Shown: positions 1 through 5,652, counted from the first letter of the stretch. The stretch is 5,998 nucleotides of DNA from Hyphomicrobiales bacterium (GCA_016201085.1 JACQDO010000183.1:1-5998), one strand, 5' to 3'. The notes: generated by a model not told the origin, from the sequence alone. Program-made: numbers and translations.

Positions 1-84
1 CATGACCTTGTCCGACCTTCCTCCGCCCGCCGAAGCGGACTTCGCGAAGGCGGGAAACCGGTTTACGCTTTTCGGGATCATGCG
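1..84 (-). repeat. Intergenic palindromic repeat downstream of fliL
   Basis: Read on the minus strand this begins GCGCATGATCCCGAAAAG and ends CGGACAAGGTCATG at the window edge, so the ends are inverted copies of CATGATCC / GGTCATG with one base missing. Inside are a perfect 10-bp palindrome AAACCGGTTT (55-64) and a second hairpin with arms CCCGCC (26-31) and GGCGGG (49-54) around a CGAAG/CTTCG inner stem. The CATGATCCCGAAAAG...ACCGGTTT...GATCATG pattern is one I recall as an abundant intergenic repeat in Bradyrhizobium-like genomes; that is memory, not a search. It starts just after the fliL stop. The ATG triplets at 81-79 and 3-1 are part of the repeat, so I do not call a fliM start here. 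Confidence 0.6.
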
Positions 85-85
85 C

Positions 86-616
86 TCACTGAATGACGAT
101 CTCCTTGAACAGAACGGCGGTGATGCGGTTGGGCGCGACCGCGGCATTGACCCGCCGGGTCAACTCTTCCTTGAGCCGATAGAGGCCGGCAGAACCGTCG
201 AGATCGGTCGGACGTAATTCGCGCAGGTAAGTCTGGAACGCGTCCATCACCCGCGGCATCAGCGGCTGGATCTGCGGCACCAGTTGCGCTTCGGGCAATT
301 CCAGCACGATCTTCACCTTGAGATATTGGGTGCGGTCGGAGCCGGCATTCGACAAGTTGACGAGCACGTCGGGCAGATCGACGAAGATCGCGGGCTTCGC
401 CACCTGCTGCACCGGCTTGTCGTGACTGGGGCCGCTGAAGAAGAAATAGGCGCCGATGCCGCCCCCGCCGACGACCAGCAGGCCGGCGGCGGCGATGATC
501 ATCACTTTCATCGACGGCAGTTTTCGCTTTGGCTTGGCTGCCGGTTGCTCGCCCTCTTCCGCTTCCGGCGCCTCGTCAAGCTCGGCTTCTGCCTGTTTCG
601 CCTTGGCTGCTGCCAT
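86..616 (-). CDS. fliL: FliL, flagellar basal-body-associated membrane protein
   Basis: FliL is a single-pass inner-membrane protein that surrounds or supports the stator units at the flagellar motor and affects torque and motility. The 176-residue product has the family layout: a charged, Ala/Glu/Lys-rich cytoplasmic N-terminus (residues 1-35), one membrane segment (about 37-60, IIAAAGLLVVGGGGIGAYFF), and a periplasmic domain. The domain includes VDLPDVLVNLS, the YLKVKIVLELP strand, and a C-terminus ending LTRRVNAAVAPNRITAVLFKEIVIQ, typical of FliL. Length is close to the usual 150-180. The ATG at 616 is preceded by a weak GGGG ribosome-site-like run about 8 nt upstream. It is divergent from flgF. 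fliM usually follows fliL in this lineage, but only the repeat is seen before the window ends. Confidence 0.93.
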   Translation of the reverse strand: MAAAKAKQAEAELDEAPEAEEGEQPAAKPKRKLPSMKVMIIAAAGLLVVGGGGIGAYFFFSGPSHDKPVQQVAKPAIFVDLPDVLVNLSNAGSDRTQYLKVKIVLELPEAQLVPQIQPLMPRVMDAFQTYLRELRPTDLDGSAGLYRLKEELTRRVNAAVAPNRITAVLFKEIVIQ

Positions 617-731
617 GAAATGCCCCGGTTCACTCGTGCTGGCTGGGTCGGCCAGCGGTGTCGCGCCCCTATCGGGGAAGGTAGGTCGGTATGGTTAACA
701 GATGCTTTCTCCGGCACCCGAAGCAGGAAAC

Positions 732-773
732 TTTTGCCGGGTGAGCTTAGTGAAAGGGTGCTTTTTGCCCGCC
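732..773. promoter_or_regulatory. Candidate activator sites upstream of flgF promoter
   Basis: Two similar elements lie on the minus strand, CCCGGCAAAAG (741-731) and GGCGGGCAAAAAG (773-761), about 30 bp apart (three helical turns). A CCGGCA at 711-716 forms an inverted repeat with TGCCGG at 735-740. They sit about 60-95 bp upstream of the flgF -24 box, where sigma-54 enhancer proteins usually bind. A related GGCGGCAAAATTTGCCGC dyad stands at a similar distance from the flgI promoter. In Caulobacter such sites (ftr elements) bind FlbD; assigning FlbD here is inference. Confidence 0.4.
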
Positions 774-781
774 GATACCCC

Positions 782-823
782 GCTTAATTTAAGCTAAATA
801 TCTGAAATTTAACGATTTTTCAT
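782..823. promoter_or_regulatory. AT-rich segment with 13-bp dyad
   Basis: This AT-rich stretch stands out in a GC-rich region. It contains the perfect dyad GCTTAA-T-TTAAGC (782-794), followed by TAAAT...ATTTA. It lies between the candidate activator sites and the -24 box, where sigma-54 promoters often carry a DNA-bending (IHF) site. I found no exact IHF consensus, so the role is a guess. Confidence 0.3.
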
Positions 824-824
824 G

Positions 825-842
825 TTGGCACGGCGGCTGCAA
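825..842 (+). promoter_or_regulatory. Sigma-54-type promoter for flgF operon
   Basis: TTGGCACGGCGGCTGCAA matches the sigma-54 consensus TGGCAC-N5-TTGC with one mismatch (CTGC for TTGC). The invariant GG (827-828) and GC (839-840) have the required spacing of 10 intervening bases. The predicted start is near 851, giving a leader of about 94 nt to the flgF ATG. The first 11 bases are identical to those of the flgI promoter. Sigma-54 control of rod and ring genes is established in Caulobacter. Confidence 0.8.
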
Positions 843-854
843 CATAAACGCCAG
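838..854 (-). promoter_or_regulatory. Candidate overlapping sigma-54-type promoter toward fliL
   Basis: On the minus strand, CTGGCGTTTATGTTGCA carries TGGC (853-850) and TTGC (842-839) at the exact sigma-54 spacing: GG and GC with 10 bases between. The bases after TGGC (GTT) do not match the usual ACG. Its -12 box shares the TGCA at 838-841 with the flgF promoter, so the two would be mutually exclusive. Predicted start is near 827, leaving a long leader of about 210 nt to fliL. It is weaker than the flgF site and could be chance. Confidence 0.35.
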
Positions 855-944
855 CCGCCGGCTTGGGAGAGCTTGGCGCGACGACTGCGGCGCGGGGTGG
901 CCTCGGGAGGGTTCAAACCCACGCCGGTTATAGGGGAGTGACCG

Positions 945-1700
945 ATGCAGAATGCACTTCTGATCGGACTGTCGCGTCAGGTCGCGCTCACCCGCGAACT
1001 CGACGTGGTTGCCAATAACATCGCCAATATCAACACCGCCGGCTACAAGGCCGACGGCGCGCTGTTCGAGGAATATCTCTCGTCGGCGGCGCGGACCAAT
1101 CATAATCAAGGCCGCGTCAGCTACGTGCGCGATCGCGGCACCTGGCTCAACCTCTCCACCGGCCCAATCGAACGAACCGGCAATCCGCTTAACGTCGCCA
1201 TCGACGGCAACGCCTTCCTGGTGGTGCAGACGGCGCGCGGCGAGCGCTACACCCGCAACGGCGCGCTGCAGATCAATGGCGAGGGACAACTCGTCACCAG
1301 TGAAGGGAACGCGGTGCTCGGCGATAGCGGCCCGATCGTTTTCCAGCGGACAGACAATCAGGTCAGCATCAGCATAGACGGCAACATCAGCGTGCGCGAG
1401 GGCAATTCGAAAACCGATTCGCTGCGCGGCACCTTGCGGCTGGTCGCCTTCGATAGCGCCCAGCAGTTGCAGAAGGACGGCAGCAGCAGCTTCGCGGCCG
1501 CCGGCGATGCGCAGCCAAAGCCGACCAAGACATCGCGCGTCCTCCAGGGTTCGCTCGAGAAGTCGAACGTGGTCGGCGTCGTCGAGATGTCGCGCTTGAT
1601 CGAAATAACGCGCGCCTACACCCAGATCGCGGCGATGCTGAAACAGCAGACTGACCAAGATCAGCAGAACCTCAACAAGCTGGCGGAAGTTCCGAATTGA
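945..1700 (+). CDS. flgF: FlgF, flagellar proximal rod protein
   Basis: FlgF is one of the proximal rod subunits of the basal body, exported by the flagellar type III apparatus and assembled in the periplasm below FlgG. The 251-residue product has the same length as the enterobacterial protein. It shows the N-terminal rod signature (residues about 23-35, ANNIANINTAGYK), the central D1-like region with NPLNVAIDGNAFLVVQTARGERYTRNGALQI, and the C-terminal coiled segment LEKSNVVGVVEMSRLIEITRAYTQIAAMLKQ. There is no cleavable signal peptide, as expected for an axial export substrate. The ATG at 945 has a good ribosome site (GGGGAG, 6 nt upstream). It is first in the flgF-flgG-flgA-flgH operon, 21 nt before flgG. 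FlgG is the nearest relative; gene order and length favour FlgF. Confidence 0.94.
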   Translation: MQNALLIGLSRQVALTRELDVVANNIANINTAGYKADGALFEEYLSSAARTNHNQGRVSYVRDRGTWLNLSTGPIERTGNPLNVAIDGNAFLVVQTARGERYTRNGALQINGEGQLVTSEGNAVLGDSGPIVFQRTDNQVSISIDGNISVREGNSKTDSLRGTLRLVAFDSAQQLQKDGSSSFAAAGDAQPKPTKTSRVLQGSLEKSNVVGVVEMSRLIEITRAYTQIAAMLKQQTDQDQQNLNKLAEVPN

Positions 1701-1721
1701 TGAGCGAGGAGATCTGAAATC

Positions 1722-2510
1722 ATGCGCGCACTTCATACCGCGGCGACTGGAATGAAGGCCCAGGAACTCAACGTCCAGGTCATCTCCAACAACATCGCCA
1801 ACATGCGCACCACCGGCTACAAGCGCCAGCGCGTGGAATTCCAGGATCTGCTGTACGAGCATGTGAGCCGCATCGGCACGCAGACCTCGGCGCAAGGCAA
1901 CAAACTTCCCGTCGGCATCGACCTCGGCGGCGGCGTCAAGACCGTCGGCACACCGCGCCTGATGACGCAGGGTACGCTGTCGCAGACCGGCAGCAGCCTC
2001 GATCTCGCCGTCCGCGGCGAAGGCTTCTTCAAGATTCAACTGCCCGACAGCACTTACGCCTACACCCGCGACGGCTCGTTCCAGATGGACGCGCAAGGCC
2101 GCATCGTCACCGCCCAGGGCAACATCGTATCGCCCGGCATAACGATTCCGCAGAACTCCACCGGACTGACGATCAATGCGCAGGGCCAGGTTTCGGTCAC
2201 GGCGCAAGGCGCAACGGCGCCGACGGTGATCGGACAATTGACATTGACCCGCTTCATCAATCAGGCCGGCCTGCTACCGGTCGGTGACAACATGTTCATC
2301 GAGACGGCCGCCTCCGGCTCGCCGCAAGACGGCCAGCCCAATACCGACGGCGCCGGCGACCTGCAGCAGGGCAATCTGGAGCAGGCCAATGTCGAAGCGG
2401 TCAGCGAGATCTCGGATCTGATTGCCGCGCAACGCGCCTACGAGATGAACGGCAAGGTCATCACCGCCGCCGATCAGATGATGTCGGCAACCTCCAATCT
2501 GCTGCGCTGA
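1722..2510 (+). CDS. flgG: FlgG, flagellar distal rod protein
   Basis: FlgG forms the distal rod, the drive-shaft section that passes through the P and L rings and joins the hook. The 262-residue product matches the usual length of about 260. It has the rod signature at residues 22-34 (SNNIANMRTTGYK), the typical GTLSQTGSSLDLAVRGEGFFKIQLPDS central motif with YTRDGSFQMDAQGRIV, and the conserved C-terminal helix with NLEQANVEAVSEISDLIAAQRAYEMNGKVI ending MMSATSNLLR. The ATG at 1722 follows an AGGAG (1707-1711) about 10 nt upstream. It lies 21 nt after flgF and 10 nt before flgA, so translation is probably coordinated. Rod length in enterics depends on FlgG; nothing in this copy looks unusual. 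Confidence 0.97.
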   Translation: MRALHTAATGMKAQELNVQVISNNIANMRTTGYKRQRVEFQDLLYEHVSRIGTQTSAQGNKLPVGIDLGGGVKTVGTPRLMTQGTLSQTGSSLDLAVRGEGFFKIQLPDSTYAYTRDGSFQMDAQGRIVTAQGNIVSPGITIPQNSTGLTINAQGQVSVTAQGATAPTVIGQLTLTRFINQAGLLPVGDNMFIETAASGSPQDGQPNTDGAGDLQQGNLEQANVEAVSEISDLIAAQRAYEMNGKVITAADQMMSATSNLLR

Positions 2511-2520
2511 GGTCAAATCC

Positions 2521-3543
2521 ATGATCCGCATCCTCACACTTGCCTTCGCAGCGTTGATCACGTTCGCCGTCTCGGCCTTGGCGCAAACCGCCGCCGCGCT
2601 TGTGCAAAACCGGCCCGTGCTCAAGGCCGAGGCCATCGTCACCGGCGACATCGTGCGCATCGGCGATCTGGTCGAGAATGCCGGTATCGTGGCCAATATC
2701 CCGATCTTCCGCGCGCCCGACCTCGGCACCACCGGAATGGTGCGGGCCGATGCGGTGATCGAAGCGGTGCGCGTGCACGCGCTTGTCGGGCTCGACACCG
2801 GCGGCTTCAACGAGGTGGCGGTGACGCGCGCAAGCCGCAGCATCCCCGCCAAGGACATCGAGGACTGCGTTGCCGAAGCGCTCTCCCGGCAATTCGCGCT
2901 CGGCGCGGCTAAGGACATCGGGGTGAATTTCGAACGTGAGCTGCGTGCGATCCAGGTCGAGCCGAGCGCCAAGGGCGAGCCGCGCGTCATTCGCATCAAT
3001 TACGATGCACGCAGCGGCCGCTTCGATGCCACGCTCGAGATTCCGACCGGCGCCAGCAACCGCGGTAATCTGCGGCTGTCCGGCCGCGCGACGGCGACGG
3101 TAGAGGTCGTGACGCTGCTGGTTCCGCTCGAGCGCGGCGCGCTGATCAAAAGCGCCGATGTGGCCATCGAGCGGCGCCCGCGCGCCGAGATCGGCCGCGA
3201 TATCGTCAGCGGCAGCGAACAGGCGATCGGTCTCGCCGCGCGCACCGCCTTGCAGGCGGGCCGGCCGTTGCGCGTGTCCGACCTGATGAAGCAAGAGCTG
3301 GTTCAGCGCAACGAGACGGTAACGTTGATCTTTGAAGTGCCCGGCATCGTGCTGACGGTGCGCGGCAAGGCGATCGAAGGCGGCGCCGAAGGCGACGTGA
3401 TCAGCGTGCTCAACGAGCAATCCAAGCGCACGGTGCAGGGCGTGGTGGTCGGCGCCGGCCGCGTCGCCATCAGCACCAGCGCGCCGCGGCTGGCCGCCAA
3501 TATCGCGCCCACTCAATCGGTCGCGAATGCCAATACGCGTTAA
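2521..3543 (+). CDS. flgA: FlgA, flagellar P-ring assembly chaperone
   Basis: FlgA is a periplasmic chaperone that helps FlgI polymerise into the P ring. The 340-residue product begins with a clear Sec signal peptide (residues 1-21, MIRILTLAFAALITFAVSALA, predicted cut before QT). A variable N-terminal domain follows (KAEAIVTGDIVRIGDLVENAG). Next comes an SAF-like domain from about residue 200 (VPLERGALIKSADVAIERRP, then GLAARTALQAGRPLRVSDL). The C-terminal beta domain from about 265 (ETVTLIFEVPGIVLTVRGKAIEGGAEGDVI...VQGVVVGAGRVAI) is typical of FlgA. It is longer than the enterobacterial protein (about 220), mainly through the N-terminal domain and a short Ala/Asn tail. The ribosome site GAGG overlaps the flgG stop, supporting coupling. 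Its substrate gene flgI is not in this operon but lies 2.3 kb downstream. Confidence 0.92.
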   Translation: MIRILTLAFAALITFAVSALAQTAAALVQNRPVLKAEAIVTGDIVRIGDLVENAGIVANIPIFRAPDLGTTGMVRADAVIEAVRVHALVGLDTGGFNEVAVTRASRSIPAKDIEDCVAEALSRQFALGAAKDIGVNFERELRAIQVEPSAKGEPRVIRINYDARSGRFDATLEIPTGASNRGNLRLSGRATATVEVVTLLVPLERGALIKSADVAIERRPRAEIGRDIVSGSEQAIGLAARTALQAGRPLRVSDLMKQELVQRNETVTLIFEVPGIVLTVRGKAIEGGAEGDVISVLNEQSKRTVQGVVVGAGRVAISTSAPRLAANIAPTQSVANANTR

Positions 3544-3552
3544 CCTGTAAAC

Positions 3553-4314
3553 GTGAAAGTGACGGCGATGAAAGTTCTCACTGTGGTGCGTCATGCGGTC
3601 CTGGCCACGATCGCGGCTTCGCTGCTGAGCGGCTGCGCGGCGTTCGAGCGAATCAAGAATATCGGCCAGCCGCCGCCCTTGGCCGCGGTCGACAACCCGA
3701 CCGCGCGGCCCGGCTACAAGCCGGTGCAGATGCCGATGCCGGCGGCGCAGCCGGCCTCCTACAATCCGAATTCGCTGTGGCGCAACGGTTCGCGCGCCTT
3801 CTTCAAGGACCAGCGCGCGCACCAGATCGGCGACATTCTCACCGTCAAGGTCAACATCACCGACAAGGCCAATATCGACAACGAGACCAAGCGCAGCCGC
3901 GACAACACGGAAGACTCCGGCGTCACCAATTTCTTCGGCAAACAGAAACTGCCGGTGCTCAATTCCGCCCTGACGACGCGCCTGTTTACCGCCGATTCCA
4001 AGTCGTCGAGCGACGGCAAGGGCTCGGTCAACCGCCAGGAGGCGTTGTCGACCAACGTCGCCGGCGTGGTGACGCAGGTGCTGCCGAACGGCAACCTGGT
4101 GATCGAGGGTCGCCAGGAGATCCGGGTCAATTTCGAAATCCGCGAGCTGATCGTGGCCGGCGTGGTGCGGCCGGAGGACATCGAGAGCGACAACACCATC
4201 GACTCGAACAAGATCGCCCAGGCGCGCATCGCCTATGGCGGGCGCGGCCAGATCATGGATGTGCAGCAGCAGCGCTACGGCCAGCAGGTGATGGACGTGA
4301 TTTTGCCGTTCTAG
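3553..4314 (+). CDS. flgH: FlgH, flagellar L-ring lipoprotein
   Basis: FlgH is an outer-membrane lipoprotein that forms the L ring, the bushing through which the rod crosses the outer membrane. The product (253 residues from the GTG) has a lipoprotein signal with lipobox LLSGC (Cys28). FlgH motifs follow: SLWRNGSRAFFKDQRAHQIGDILTVKVNITDKANIDNETKRSR, then VLPNGNLVIEGRQEIRVNFEIRELIVAGVVRPEDI, and the C-terminal IAYGGRGQIMDVQQQRYGQQVMDVILPF. The start is uncertain: GTG at 3553 is 9 nt after the flgA stop but has no clear ribosome site, while an in-frame ATG at 3568 gives a normal lipoprotein signal (Cys23) and also has only a weak site. It is the last gene of the operon, followed by a terminator-like hairpin. 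In enterics flgI comes next; here it does not. Confidence 0.95.
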   Translation: MKVTAMKVLTVVRHAVLATIAASLLSGCAAFERIKNIGQPPPLAAVDNPTARPGYKPVQMPMPAAQPASYNPNSLWRNGSRAFFKDQRAHQIGDILTVKVNITDKANIDNETKRSRDNTEDSGVTNFFGKQKLPVLNSALTTRLFTADSKSSSDGKGSVNRQEALSTNVAGVVTQVLPNGNLVIEGRQEIRVNFEIRELIVAGVVRPEDIESDNTIDSNKIAQARIAYGGRGQIMDVQQQRYGQQVMDVILPF

Positions 4315-4341
4315 TCAGTAGCTTGGCTTAACGACCTCCCG

Positions 4342-4373
4342 CGCCGTTTGCGTTTCGCGAGCGTAAGACGGCG
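4342..4373. repeat. Imperfect hairpin downstream of flgH
   Basis: CGCCGT (4342-4347) pairs with ACGGCG (4368-4373), with a further partial stem TTGCG/CGTAA inside. No T-run follows it. It may add to termination or protect the 3' end of the flgF-flgH transcript, or be incidental in GC-rich DNA. Confidence 0.3.
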
Positions 4374-4381
4374 TCAACGAC

Positions 4382-4424
4382 GCGGCCTCCGGACTGCTCC
4401 CCAGCCGGAGGCCGCTGGCGTTTT
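4382..4424 (+). terminator. Rho-independent-type terminator after flgH
   Basis: A perfect 11-bp stem, GCGGCCTCCGG (4382-4392) with CCGGAGGCCGC (4405-4415), can be extended by CTG/CAG across one bulged A, leaving a 5-nt CTCCC loop. It is followed by TGGCG and a short TTTT run (4421-4424). It lies 67 nt after the flgH stop. The stem is very strong but the T-run is short and offset, so termination efficiency is uncertain. Confidence 0.65.
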
Positions 4425-4472
4425 CTGAAGCCCGCTAAAGCTGTCAGTCTTTTTCTGGAGCAGCGCCACAGC

Positions 4473-4505
4473 AAAAAAGTTCATGCCCGGCAGCCGGTCG
4501 GGCAT
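4473..4505 (-). terminator. Rho-independent terminator after dksA
   Basis: On the minus strand, ATGCCCG (4505-4499) pairs with CGGGCAT (4489-4483) around a 9-nt GC-rich loop, followed by GAAC and six T residues (4478-4473). It lies about 40 nt past the dksA stop and faces the flgH terminator, separating two convergent units. Confidence 0.7.
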
Positions 4506-4544
4506 CGCGTTATGGTCCGCGCGGTGAAGGCCGCAGCGCCGCGT

Positions 4545-4958
4545 TCAATCGTCGCGATAGACCCGCTCTCTTCGCTCGTGCCGCTCCTGCGCCTCCACCG
4601 ACAGCGTCGCGATCGGGCGCGCTTCCAGGCGGCGCAGCGAGATCGGCTCGCCGGTCTCCTCGCAGTATCCGTAGGTGCCGTCGTCGATGCGCGCCAGCGC
4701 CTCGTCGATCTTGGCGATCAGCTTGCGCTGGCGGTCGCGCGCGCGCAGCTCGATGGCGCGGTCGGTTTCCGAGGAGGCCCGGTCGGCGAGATCGGGGTGA
4801 TTCTGGTTTTCCTCCTGCAGGTGCAGAAGCGTTTCCTTGGCCTCTTTCAGGATGTCTTCCCGCCAGGCCAACAGCTTGGCGCGGAAATAATCCCGCTGCC
4901 GCTCGTTCATGAACGGTTCTTTGTCGGACGGCCGGTACGACTTCGTCTTGGCCAACAT
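4545..4958 (-). CDS. dksA: DksA-family RNA polymerase-binding transcription factor, degenerate zinc site
   Basis: DksA binds the RNA polymerase secondary channel and, with ppGpp, adjusts rRNA, amino-acid and stress promoters. The 137-residue product aligns by eye with E. coli DksA along the coiled coil (LADRASSETDRAIELRARDRQRKLIAKIDEAL) and through YGYCEETGEPISLRRLEARP. The functional tip motif DxxDxA is kept (D56, D59, A61). The four zinc cysteines are not: only C99 remains, giving C-x2-T-x17-S-x2-A, so zinc binding is unlikely. Such cysteine-poor active DksA proteins are known from the Pseudomonas paralogue and some alphaproteobacteria. The ATG at 4958 has GGGAG 10 nt upstream; an in-frame M17 is a less likely start. 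It is convergent with flgH and downstream of fliX on the same strand, with its own promoter candidate and terminator. Confidence 0.9.
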   Translation of the reverse strand: MLAKTKSYRPSDKEPFMNERQRDYFRAKLLAWREDILKEAKETLLHLQEENQNHPDLADRASSETDRAIELRARDRQRKLIAKIDEALARIDDGTYGYCEETGEPISLRRLEARPIATLSVEAQERHERRERVYRDD

Positions 4959-5023
4959 ATTCCAATCACTCCCAGACGTTTTTTTTGTTGGTGCGGGGAT
5001 CCACTTACCCCCCGCGCGGCTGG

Positions 5024-5052
5024 CTTATATACGCGCGCCAAGCCCCGGACAA
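5024..5052 (-). promoter_or_regulatory. Candidate housekeeping promoter for dksA
   Basis: On the minus strand TTGTCC (5052-5047) and TATAAG (5029-5024) are separated by exactly 17 bp, matching the sigma-70 consensus at 4 of 6 and 5 of 6 positions. The predicted start gives a leader of about 60 nt before the dksA ATG. It implies dksA can be expressed independently of fliX. Confidence 0.5.
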
Positions 5053-5068
5053 CATCCCAATGATGTCC
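5047..5068. promoter_or_regulatory. Inverted repeat overlapping the dksA -35 box
   Basis: GGACAACAT (5047-5055) and ATGATGTCC (5060-5068) form 9-bp arms with one mismatch and a 4-bp spacer. The left arm contains the putative -35 element, so a bound regulator could block or tune the promoter. No regulator family is recognised from this motif. Confidence 0.3.
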
Positions 5069-5080
5069 GCGGGCATACCA

Positions 5081-5096
5081 AATTATTGTGATAATT
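5081..5096. repeat. Short AT-rich perfect inverted repeat between fliX and dksA
   Basis: AATTAT-TGTG-ATAATT is a perfect 6-bp inverted repeat about 30 bp upstream of the dksA -35 candidate. It could be an upstream promoter element or operator. It lacks the GC stem and T-run expected of a fliX terminator. Confidence 0.3.
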
Positions 5097-5142
5097 CAAT
5101 GGTTTCCGCAAACGTCCGGCACCGGACCGATTCAGGCGGCGC

Positions 5143-5553
5143 TCAGCGGCTGCCGCTTTTGGCCAGTTCTACCGCTACGCGAAGATTGATCTCGCTCAAT
5201 ACGCTGTCCAGGCCGGGGTCGCCGGAATCGTCGGTCAGGCCATCGGCCGCCACCTTGAGGCGGGCGAGCGTGGGGCCGTCCACGCTGCCGTCGAGCATGG
5301 CGAGCTTGAGCTTGTCGAGCACGTCGAGCGCGTTGCGGCCCTTGGCGACCGCGCGTTTCTTGCGCTCGGTCGGGTCTTCCACGCCCTGCAGGGCCATCAG
5401 CGCATCGAGCGTCGAAATCGCCCGCAGCGAGCTGGCGGCCGTCGCGTTGCGCGGCGTCTCCTGCTCGCTGACCGAGAAGGATCCGCCGGCCGTGCGGCGC
5501 GCGGTTGCCGGCGCGCTGGCGAGTGCCGCTCCGTTCGGCCCGTAGACGCGCAT
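5143..5553 (-). CDS. fliX: FliX, flagellar assembly checkpoint regulator of FlbD
   Basis: In Caulobacter, FliX binds the sigma-54 activator FlbD and couples its activity to completion of early flagellar structure. It acts in the cytoplasm or at the membrane. The 136-residue product is close to the Caulobacter length (about 140). It has a low-complexity Ala/Ser-rich N-terminus (1-45), then the family core LDALMALQGVEDPTERKKRAVAKGRNALDVLDKLKLAMLDG (about 49-89) and the C-terminal helix LDSVLSEINLRVAVELAKSG. The ATG at 5553 follows AGGGG about 9 nt upstream. It is divergent from flgI, as in Caulobacter. No clear promoter was found; a weak TTGCCG/TAACCA pair near 5610-5650 is not convincing. flbD itself is not in the window, so partnership with FlbD is inferred from the family. 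Confidence 0.9.
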   Translation of the reverse strand: MRVYGPNGAALASAPATARRTAGGSFSVSEQETPRNATAASSLRAISTLDALMALQGVEDPTERKKRAVAKGRNALDVLDKLKLAMLDGSVDGPTLARLKVAADGLTDDSGDPGLDSVLSEINLRVAVELAKSGSR

Positions 5554-5635
5554 GATGAAGTGCCCCTAACCGAATGCGTATCGATCCCCGATTTCATTGA
5601 GCCTGCCTTTTTATGGTTAATCGCCGGTAAAGACG

Positions 5636-5652
5636 GCGGCAAAATTTGCCGC
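5636..5652. promoter_or_regulatory. 17-bp dyad, candidate activator site for flgI (and fliX)
   Basis: GCGGCAAAATTTGCCGC is a perfect dyad with 8-bp arms and a central A. It lies about 105 bp upstream of the flgI -24 box, a normal distance for a sigma-54 enhancer, and about 90 bp upstream of fliX. Its half-site GGCAAAA recurs upstream of the flgF promoter. A FlbD/ftr role is inferred from Caulobacter. Confidence 0.45.

Larger units (their letters stand above)
617..944. other. Divergent fliL/flgF control region (no gene seen)
   Basis: This 328-bp gap has no convincing gene; the reading frames crossing it are shadows of fliL or the flgF strand. It holds a sigma-54-type promoter facing flgF, an overlapping weaker candidate facing fliL, an AT-rich stretch (782-823) with a 13-bp dyad, and two GGCAAAA-type sites on the minus strand near 732-741 and 761-773. 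The flgF leader from the predicted start site (about 851) to the ATG is roughly 94 nt and GC-rich. The leader of fliL would be about 210 nt if the minus-strand candidate is real, so fliL may have another, closer promoter that I could not identify. Confidence 0.6.

Noticed and set aside
1..81. Possible fliM start at ATG 81-79 or 3-1 on the minus strand
   Set aside because: The encoded residues (MIPKSVNRFPAF...) do not look like FliM, and both ATGs lie within the terminal CATGATC/GGTCATG parts of an intergenic repeat.
905..925. tRNA T-arm-like string GGGTTCAAACCC in the flgF leader
   Set aside because: The 5-bp T stem does not pair properly around a 7-nt loop, and no acceptor, D or anticodon arms are present, so it is a chance match.
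789..2237. Long minus-strand open frame (482 codons) opposite flgF and flgG
   Set aside because: The translation is an Arg/Ala/His/Asp-rich string with no recognisable domain, and it lies antisense to two clear rod genes. Such frames are common in high-GC DNA.
2461..3822. Long minus-strand open frame (453 codons) opposite flgA and flgH
   Set aside because: Same composition artefact; it spans the flgA/flgH junction and has no family resemblance, while the plus strand shows signal peptides, ribosome sites and conserved motifs.
4512..5063. Plus-strand open frame (183 codons) opposite dksA
   Set aside because: It is antisense to a clearly conserved DksA protein and runs through both the terminator side and the promoter region; it has no recognisable motif.
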